DNA of 22,026 bases from a virus: positions 1-22,026 of the IMG/VR virus record IMGVR_UViG_3300023112_000103. One strand, 5' to 3'. A program made the translations under genes and the position numbers. Positions 17,590-22,026 of the stretch are shown one piece after another (within the stretch, counting starts at the first letter, position 1; each line of letters opens with the position of its first letter). The notes beneath the pieces are model-generated. The model was not told the origin of the DNA and did not search any database. It worked only from the letters and a program-made list of their open reading frames with translations.

Positions 17590-19781
17590 ACTTCTTCTAT
17601 CCTGAATTTCCAAATGTGCGGCTGCTCAACATAACTGTTTACGGTATCATCGTAATAGGCTATCTTGATTCCATATGAATATCCAGGATCTAAGAGGTCC
17701 ATCTTTAAATCAAAGTAATTTCCACTGACATCAAAAGACATTTCTGTTCCCCTATCACTACCTGTATTATACGGAATTGCAACTAAGTCGTCTACTACTC
17801 TATGTATTTGATATGATGCACTCTCTATTGTAAGTGAATCATTTTTTGTAGTTGCCACAGTATAAATAGTGGGACTCCAATCTTTTTGTCTGACATAAAA
17901 TCTAAAACGATTTGCTTCATGTGTGTAATATATTGAGCGCAGATTTGTCAATGCTGTCACATAGTTGGGATAAGGATTGTGTGTGCTGGCAGAGTACCTC
18001 TTTACTTCGAAAGTTCCTGTGTGGTACACATTTGTTCCGCCGCCATCAAACCATCTATCATAGGCAATGCTAGCCGTCGTGTCCAGCGCGAAAGATGCAG
18101 AATAAATGCCAGTCGAAACATATCCAGCTGCAGTTGTGGTCAATAATTCACCCTCGGAAGCACTAGTATAGACCCTCACTACCATGGCTCCAGTTCCTAC
18201 TGCTGGAATATTTCTCAATCTTCCGCCGATTACATTATATAAGTATAAGGTTCGAAGATTGTCTGCGGCGGGGACCAATGAACTGCTAGCATAAAAATTT
18301 CCCCGATCATCTTTAATGGAGGAGTCCCACACAGCTTGAATAGTTGGTCTCTTAAAAAAGAATTCTGAGCCTCTGCCGAAAAACTTCTTTGTATAATAGG
18401 ATCCCCTTGTTCCGCCGGTATTAATTAATTGGCCACCTGACTCTCGGCCCACAGTTCCGTTTTGGCCGGAGCACGAGCCAGTTACGATGGACATGCCTCC
18501 CGAACCGGTGGCATAAAGATTCATGTCACCAGCCCTGTCATAAATACTTATTTCTATTGGGGGAGTTCCAAGATTAATTTCATCTCTAGGATCATCGCCG
18601 TGAACCCACCAATTTGAGAGATTTTCGTAAATAGAAAGCTCTTCAATCGGAGCCGGACATGCGCCATTATAAAGCTCAGTTATTTCTCCGGGACTTAAAA
18701 TTTTGTTAAAAAATGCTACGTCGTCTATAAATCCATTAAAATTATAGGAAGCTCCCAATTTTGAGCCTCCAATGGCAAACATATTGACATCAGTTAATGC
18801 AGAACCTGCGCCCTGTATGACCGTTGCAGAAGCGGAGATTGAGTTTATATAAATTGAGGGAATATCTGCTGAGTCTTGGGTGTCAGTCACTGCTATGTGG
18901 GTCCAGGTGTTCAGGGGGATGGAATCATCAGTTGTTATTATGGTGGTCCCTCCGGAGTATACCTTTCTATAAGTAATTGCGGTACCGCCTGGATCTATTA
19001 GCAAAATTCTCCGGGGTTGGTGATCGACTTCTCTCTGCCAAAAAAGAACATATCCCGGATCCGTGTTGATGGATTGTTTAATCCAGGCGGATATTGTAGA
19101 ATCGCTGGCCAGATCGGTATCCGAGGTTCCTGAAAGGAACGCTGAACCGTCAAATTGTACAGCTTCTCTTGGGTAATATTCTGCGAAATAAGCTTCCTGG
19201 CTTGAAGTTAGGTGAACCCCAACGCCGTAATTGTTAATTGTGCCATCTACCCAATTTTCCACAAGGCTAGTAATATTGATTTTTAAATCTTCGTTCCCGA
19301 TTGGAAGCTGTTGAGAAAAAGCAGGGGAATTCAGATAATCGCCACCCTCTCTTAGCCACGGTGTATTTTCAGCAGAATTAACCCAGTTAGACCCTTCACC
19401 ATTTCTTGTAACATCCTTATAGCTATCCATATCCAAACCTGTTCCCTCTTCCCAAGAACTAGAAATGGGGAGAACCGACAAAGACAGGTCTCGGGGCGTT
19501 GTTTGGTTGTGTGGTGCGTTGTATAAATTGAGTATGAAACTTACCTCTCCGGAATTTGGTATGATCCCTGCAGCCCTGTCAGAAACGATTTCGCTAATTG
19601 GAAACTGAATTAAAACTCTTTCCAACTCTGTAGACCCAGAACTAGCTTGACCATAAATTGAAAATGTTTCCAATATATCTGATAATCCCATATTTGCACC
19701 GGTGGCGCGGGTGGTCAAATTAGATTTAAAAGCATTCGTTATTGTGTTATCTTTGTTTGCAAAATATTTCTTAATCGCCAT
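17586..19781 (-). CDS. Virion protein, 731 aa, DNRLRE-type beta-sandwich with inserted LamG domain
   Basis: ATG 19781 overlaps the TAA of the gp6-like gene (TAATG) and has GGAG 10 nt upstream. The gene ends in TGA at 17586, inside the ATGA start of the giant gene. Residues 10-198 look like a DNRLRE-type carbohydrate-binding beta-sandwich (ERVLIQFPIS; LSVLPISSSWEEGTG; SLVENWVDGTINNYGVGVHL). A LamG/concanavalin-A-like domain follows at about 205-375 (VQFDGSAFLSG, STISAWIKQ, NTWTHIAVTD, FNGFIDDVAFFNKILSPGEI). The expected closing strand of the DNRLRE fold then appears at about 467-486 (FFGRGSEFFFKRPTIQAVWD). The LamG thus seems inserted into a loop of the first domain. The C-terminal 230 residues form a further beta-rich region ending HIWKFRIEEV. 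Both domain types commonly bind glycans, so a baseplate-linked, host-surface-contacting role is likely but inferred. Confidence 0.88.
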   Translation of the reverse strand: MAIKKYFANKDNTITNAFKSNLTTRATGANMGLSDILETFSIYGQASSGSTELERVLIQFPISEIVSDRAAGIIPNSGEVSFILNLYNAPHNQTTPRDLSLSVLPISSSWEEGTGLDMDSYKDVTRNGEGSNWVNSAENTPWLREGGDYLNSPAFSQQLPIGNEDLKINITSLVENWVDGTINNYGVGVHLTSSQEAYFAEYYPREAVQFDGSAFLSGTSDTDLASDSTISAWIKQSINTDPGYVLFWQREVDHQPRRILLIDPGGTAITYRKVYSGGTTIITTDDSIPLNTWTHIAVTDTQDSADIPSIYINSISASATVIQGAGSALTDVNMFAIGGSKLGASYNFNGFIDDVAFFNKILSPGEITELYNGACPAPIEELSIYENLSNWWVHGDDPRDEINLGTPPIEISIYDRAGDMNLYATGSGGMSIVTGSCSGQNGTVGRESGGQLINTGGTRGSYYTKKFFGRGSEFFFKRPTIQAVWDSSIKDDRGNFYASSSLVPAADNLRTLYLYNVIGGRLRNIPAVGTGAMVVRVYTSASEGELLTTTAAGYVSTGIYSASFALDTTASIAYDRWFDGGGTNVYHTGTFEVKRYSASTHNPYPNYVTALTNLRSIYYTHEANRFRFYVRQKDWSPTIYTVATTKNDSLTIESASYQIHRVVDDLVAIPYNTGSDRGTEMSFDVSGNYFDLKMDLLDPGYSYGIKIAYYDDTVNSYVEQPHIWKFRIEEV
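17590..17603 (-). promoter_or_regulatory. Ribosome binding site deciding ATG 17589
   Basis: The minus strand reads AGGATAGAAGAAGT directly before ATG 17589, with AGGA 10 nt and AGAAG a few nt from the start. The start overlaps the stop of the previous gene as ATGA. Together these favour ATG 17589 over TTG 17613, which would lie before the ribosome site. Confidence 0.6.
18657..19169 (-). other. LamG/concanavalin-A-like domain inside the 731-aa protein
   Basis: Residues 205-375 show the usual LamG order: an opening FDG strand, an SAWIK strand, a central NTWTHIAVTD strand, then YINS, and finally a GFIDDVAFFNKILSPGEI signature before the last helix turn. It sits between the VHLTSSQEAYF strand and the FKRPTIQAVWD strand of the surrounding DNRLRE-like domain. 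This is one of three LamG-like units in two adjacent genes. Confidence 0.75.
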
Positions 19782-21574
19782 TATCTTATAACTCCAGTAA
19801 TATCAATATCGGGAAATCTTATCTCAAAACAAACATTGGTAGGGCAATCAAGGCGGCGGCCGTCTGCAGATAAATTACTTGATATATCGTATCCTATCGC
19901 GGAGTATGCGGACCCAATTTTATTAGTCAATGTCACATTTCTAGTATCAATGACACCGCGCAAGCGATTTAATTCGTAATAAATGTCTGTCAGGTAAAAT
20001 GGTGCACCCATCAATAAAGATCTGGAATATCTCTCTTTTAAAGTGTTTATGCAACTCGCGAAAAGATCGGACTTATTGAAGGAGGGGTCGCCTATTACTT
20101 CAAAGTTGATACCAATATTTACTATTTTTCCATCAATTATATCAACAGTGTCGTTGACCATTTTATAATTCGAAAGCCAAATTCTTAAATTTTCCTTCAT
20201 AGTTTGACTAGCCGTTGCGAGTTTTTTGTCTTTGTTTTCTGTTAATACATATAGGTTTAGATTTCTTTTAAAAGAGTCTTGGTCAACTACCACTGCGCAG
20301 CGGCTAATCGAGCCGTACTTGGACGGCATTGCATATGCCATAGCCTCATAGTCTTTCGAAGTTACGGCTCTACTCTGTGTTGCGAAATATGATGATGCTC
20401 TTTGTTTTATTTCTTCACTTGTCGGAGAGACGGAGCTTCCATTGATTGATTTCTCATTTCTGCATTCAAGCGAATTTCTAATTTGCGAAACTTGTGATGA
20501 GTTTATCGATAATAAATTTGGATATTCCACAATCAGATTTGTGATATTTTTGATAGCACCCACAGAGGCGTTTGGATTTGAACTACTATTTTTTCTATAT
20601 TTAATTTTCAATTGTGTGTTAGACGGAGAGATCCCAAGCTTGTCTGTTGAAAGAAGTTTTGATGGATCCAGATGAACATCGCTTACATAATCTCTACCAT
20701 AAAGATGGAGAGTTATTGAAGAGGGATCTGCAACGGGGTCGAGCCTTATTTCATCTTCGGATCCAAAACCAAATTGGAGAAAATAATTCTCTCCATCGAA
20801 TTCGAAAACAAATCTTCTTGGAACAGAGACTGGTCTCAAATATTCTTTAACCTGATCTGAACCGGAGTTCTTATTTGGGAAAGATTTATAAACTATATTT
20901 TGTGCCAGATTTTCAACTTGAAAATATTCATTTCCCTCTGAATCTTCTACTGATAATATTTCTACTACATTTTTATCTCTTAGGAAAACTTTGCGGAAAG
21001 TTTTATATTCTTCCACTGAAACTATTTTCTCCACTATGTCGCCAGATATAACCTCACCGTATGCCTTTATCGCATAGTGTGTTGGAATTCCACTACTCTC
21101 ATCAACTCTACCAACTACTACTGTGTTTGATGGATTGTCGAATCTTATGTCTTCTGTCAGAATAAAATTATTTCCATCGTCAGAAGAGAAGATCGAACCC
21201 TGCCTAATAATTGGCATATAATTTGAATCTGGCCCCAGTCCAAATTCATTAGCGGGAATTAGAGCATAGAGCGATAATTCTCCTTGCGATGATGCGACCT
21301 CTTGAAATTTATATCCCAGTTGTCTAGATAGGTTGACAACATTTTTCTTCTCAAAAGCCGTTCCAAGAAAGGACTCATTAACTTGATAATCTAAGTAATA
21401 AGACAAGACATCGCCAACATAAGATACTGTATCCAGCATTAAAGAGCCAAACGAAGCTTCATTAAAATCCTGATATACATCTGGATAATATCTTTTTGTA
21501 TAATCTATAAGAGATTCCTTGATAGAATTGAAATCCCTTGAAGTGTAATCTATTGAAACTTTTTTCTTTGCCAT
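19781..21574 (-). CDS. gp6: Baseplate wedge protein, gp6/GpJ-like, 597 aa
   Basis: ATG 21574 is preceded by AAGGA about 9-10 nt upstream, overlapping the TAA stop of the gp25-like gene 12 nt away. The N-terminus has the typical gp6/baseplate-J opening: DYTSRDFNSIKESLIDY, then DFNEASFGSLMLDTVSYVGD and LSYYLDYQVNESFL (residues 9-70). In the middle, FLQFGFGSEDEI (about 265-276) fits a J-like beta domain. The segment at 385-431 (TSEEIKQRASSYFATQSRAV, then TSKDYEAMAYAMPS) is the conserved region in which gp6/GpJ proteins dimerise. T4 gp6 has 660 residues, so the length fits. In the family, gp6 dimers form the inner ring of the baseplate with gp25, gp53 and gp7 attached. The gene is directly coupled (TAATG) to the downstream 731-residue gene. 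The call is strong. Confidence 0.93.
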   Translation of the reverse strand: MAKKKVSIDYTSRDFNSIKESLIDYTKRYYPDVYQDFNEASFGSLMLDTVSYVGDVLSYYLDYQVNESFLGTAFEKKNVVNLSRQLGYKFQEVASSQGELSLYALIPANEFGLGPDSNYMPIIRQGSIFSSDDGNNFILTEDIRFDNPSNTVVVGRVDESSGIPTHYAIKAYGEVISGDIVEKIVSVEEYKTFRKVFLRDKNVVEILSVEDSEGNEYFQVENLAQNIVYKSFPNKNSGSDQVKEYLRPVSVPRRFVFEFDGENYFLQFGFGSEDEIRLDPVADPSSITLHLYGRDYVSDVHLDPSKLLSTDKLGISPSNTQLKIKYRKNSSSNPNASVGAIKNITNLIVEYPNLLSINSSQVSQIRNSLECRNEKSINGSSVSPTSEEIKQRASSYFATQSRAVTSKDYEAMAYAMPSKYGSISRCAVVVDQDSFKRNLNLYVLTENKDKKLATASQTMKENLRIWLSNYKMVNDTVDIIDGKIVNIGINFEVIGDPSFNKSDLFASCINTLKERYSRSLLMGAPFYLTDIYYELNRLRGVIDTRNVTLTNKIGSAYSAIGYDISSNLSADGRRLDCPTNVCFEIRFPDIDITGVIR

Positions 21575-21586
21575 TTAATGTCTTCC

Positions 21587-21991
21587 TTATAAAATTCCCT
21601 GCACCGAGTCTACTGGACTTAAGTTAATATTCAATACCTCATTCTGTGTAAACGATGGTATGAAATACTCTATTTTAACCTCATAGGTATTTTGTAAATC
21701 TGTGCGCGGGGCGATGATTATATCTGTTACTTTGATGTATGGGAGGTATTTTTCAACTTGCGAAAGTATTCTAGAATTTATTTCTCCGCTGCTAAAATTG
21801 CCCTCTTGGTCAAAAATATATCTACTTATGCCTACACCAAAATCTGGATTCATGATGCGCTCGCCAGGGTTTGTTAGAACCAGCATTTTTAAATTCTGTG
21901 CTCCAACTTCTCGCATAGTCTTCAATAGAGTATAGGGTCCATCAACTGGATCATAAAAAAGCGGTAATTTAACAGCCAGCCCGTTTCCCAT
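21587..21991 (-). CDS. gp25: Baseplate wedge / sheath initiator, gp25/GpW-like, 134 aa
   Basis: ATG 21991 has AGGAG (21999-22003) 7 nt upstream. The protein has the length of T4 gp25 (132 aa) and its core signature: helix YTLLKTMREVGAQNLKMLVL (20-39), then TNPGERIMNPDFGVGISRYI (40-59), then SRILSQVEKYLPYIKVTDI (73-91) and paired C-terminal strands (NTYEVKIEYFIPS, EVLNINLS). In T4, gp25 sits beneath the sheath and starts sheath assembly; GpW of P2 and TssE of type VI secretion systems are in the same family. The next gene is the gp6-like partner, as in other contractile tails. It is the first gene of the visible run. I am confident of the family. Confidence 0.94.
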   Translation of the reverse strand: MGNGLAVKLPLFYDPVDGPYTLLKTMREVGAQNLKMLVLTNPGERIMNPDFGVGISRYIFDQEGNFSSGEINSRILSQVEKYLPYIKVTDIIIAPRTDLQNTYEVKIEYFIPSFTQNEVLNINLSPVDSVQGIL

Positions 21992-22026
21992 TTACTCTCT
22001 CCTCAATACTTTTATAATATATTTTT
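21992..22026 (-). promoter_or_regulatory. Leader of the gp25-like gene with strong ribosome site
   Basis: These 35 nt hold AGGAG at 21999-22003 and, further upstream, an almost pure A/T stretch (TATATTATAAAAG) with stops in the frames checked. That suggests a true intergenic leader. The A/T stretch could be a promoter, but no exact T4 late motif (TATAAATA) is seen and the window ends here. Confidence 0.4.

Noticed and set aside
17590-17613. Upstream TTG start for the giant gene
   Set aside because: It would add eight residues and lies before the AGGA site. ATG 17589 forms a standard ATGA overlap with correct spacing.
21587-21991. Type VI secretion or extracellular contractile injection system instead of a phage
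   Set aside because: The gp25 family includes TssE, so I considered this. No TssB/C, ClpV or AAA+ gene is seen, and the T4-type gp6 sequence and dense run of very large structural proteins fit a phage better. The window alone cannot fully exclude it.
1-22026. CRISPR array, tRNA, insertion sequence or attachment site
   Set aside because: I looked on both strands and saw no spaced direct repeats, cloverleaf-like segment, transposase or terminal inverted repeats. Coding density leaves almost no room for them.

Overview
The window is a block of virion structural genes from a tailed bacteriophage with a contractile tail (myovirus). All nine genes lie on the minus strand, so transcription runs from the right edge to the left edge. 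Two genes are recognisable by family. A 134-residue gp25/GpW-type sheath-initiator wedge protein (21587-21991) is followed at once by a 597-residue gp6/GpJ-type baseplate wedge protein (19781-21574). This pairing is typical of T4-like and P2-like baseplates. The DNA is moderately AT-rich throughout, and no host, integration or lysogeny gene is visible. The style (T4-superfamily wedge genes plus very large LamG-bearing proteins) recalls large environmental, often marine, T4-like phages, but that is inference. The host cannot be named from this window.

Layout from right to left: a short leader with a strong ribosome site; gp25-like; gp6-like; a 731-residue protein with a DNRLRE-type beta-sandwich that appears to contain an inserted LamG lectin-like domain; a giant 3024-residue protein with two LamG-like units flanking a segment that looks like P2 GpI/T4 gp7; a 339-residue protein with a fibre-type N-terminal motif; an unrecognised 882-residue protein; a 1167-residue protein with a striking Gly/Ala-rich hydrophobic stretch and two fibronectin-III-like segments; a 79-nt AT-rich gap; a 307-residue protein carrying the same N-terminal motif as the 339-residue protein; and the first 102 codons of a further structural gene that runs off the left edge.

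The genes are packed like one operon. Several junctions are stop/start overlaps (TAATG at 19781 and 7495, ATGA at 17589) or gaps of 0 to 22 nt, and each start has a purine-rich ribosome site. Two starts are corrected here: the giant gene begins at ATG 17589 and the 882-residue gene at ATG 7495, rather than at TTG codons slightly upstream.

The likely common job is building the baseplate and its peripheral, probably glycan-contacting, parts. The gp25-like and gp6-like proteins form the wedge core, the giant protein may fill the gp7/GpI position, and the LamG and fibre-motif proteins decorate the periphery. Recognisable T4 gp8, gp9, gp10, gp11, gp53 and gp48 counterparts are not seen; some may have diverged beyond recognition or lie outside the window. 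No capsid, terminase, replication, tRNA, CRISPR or mobile-element feature is present.
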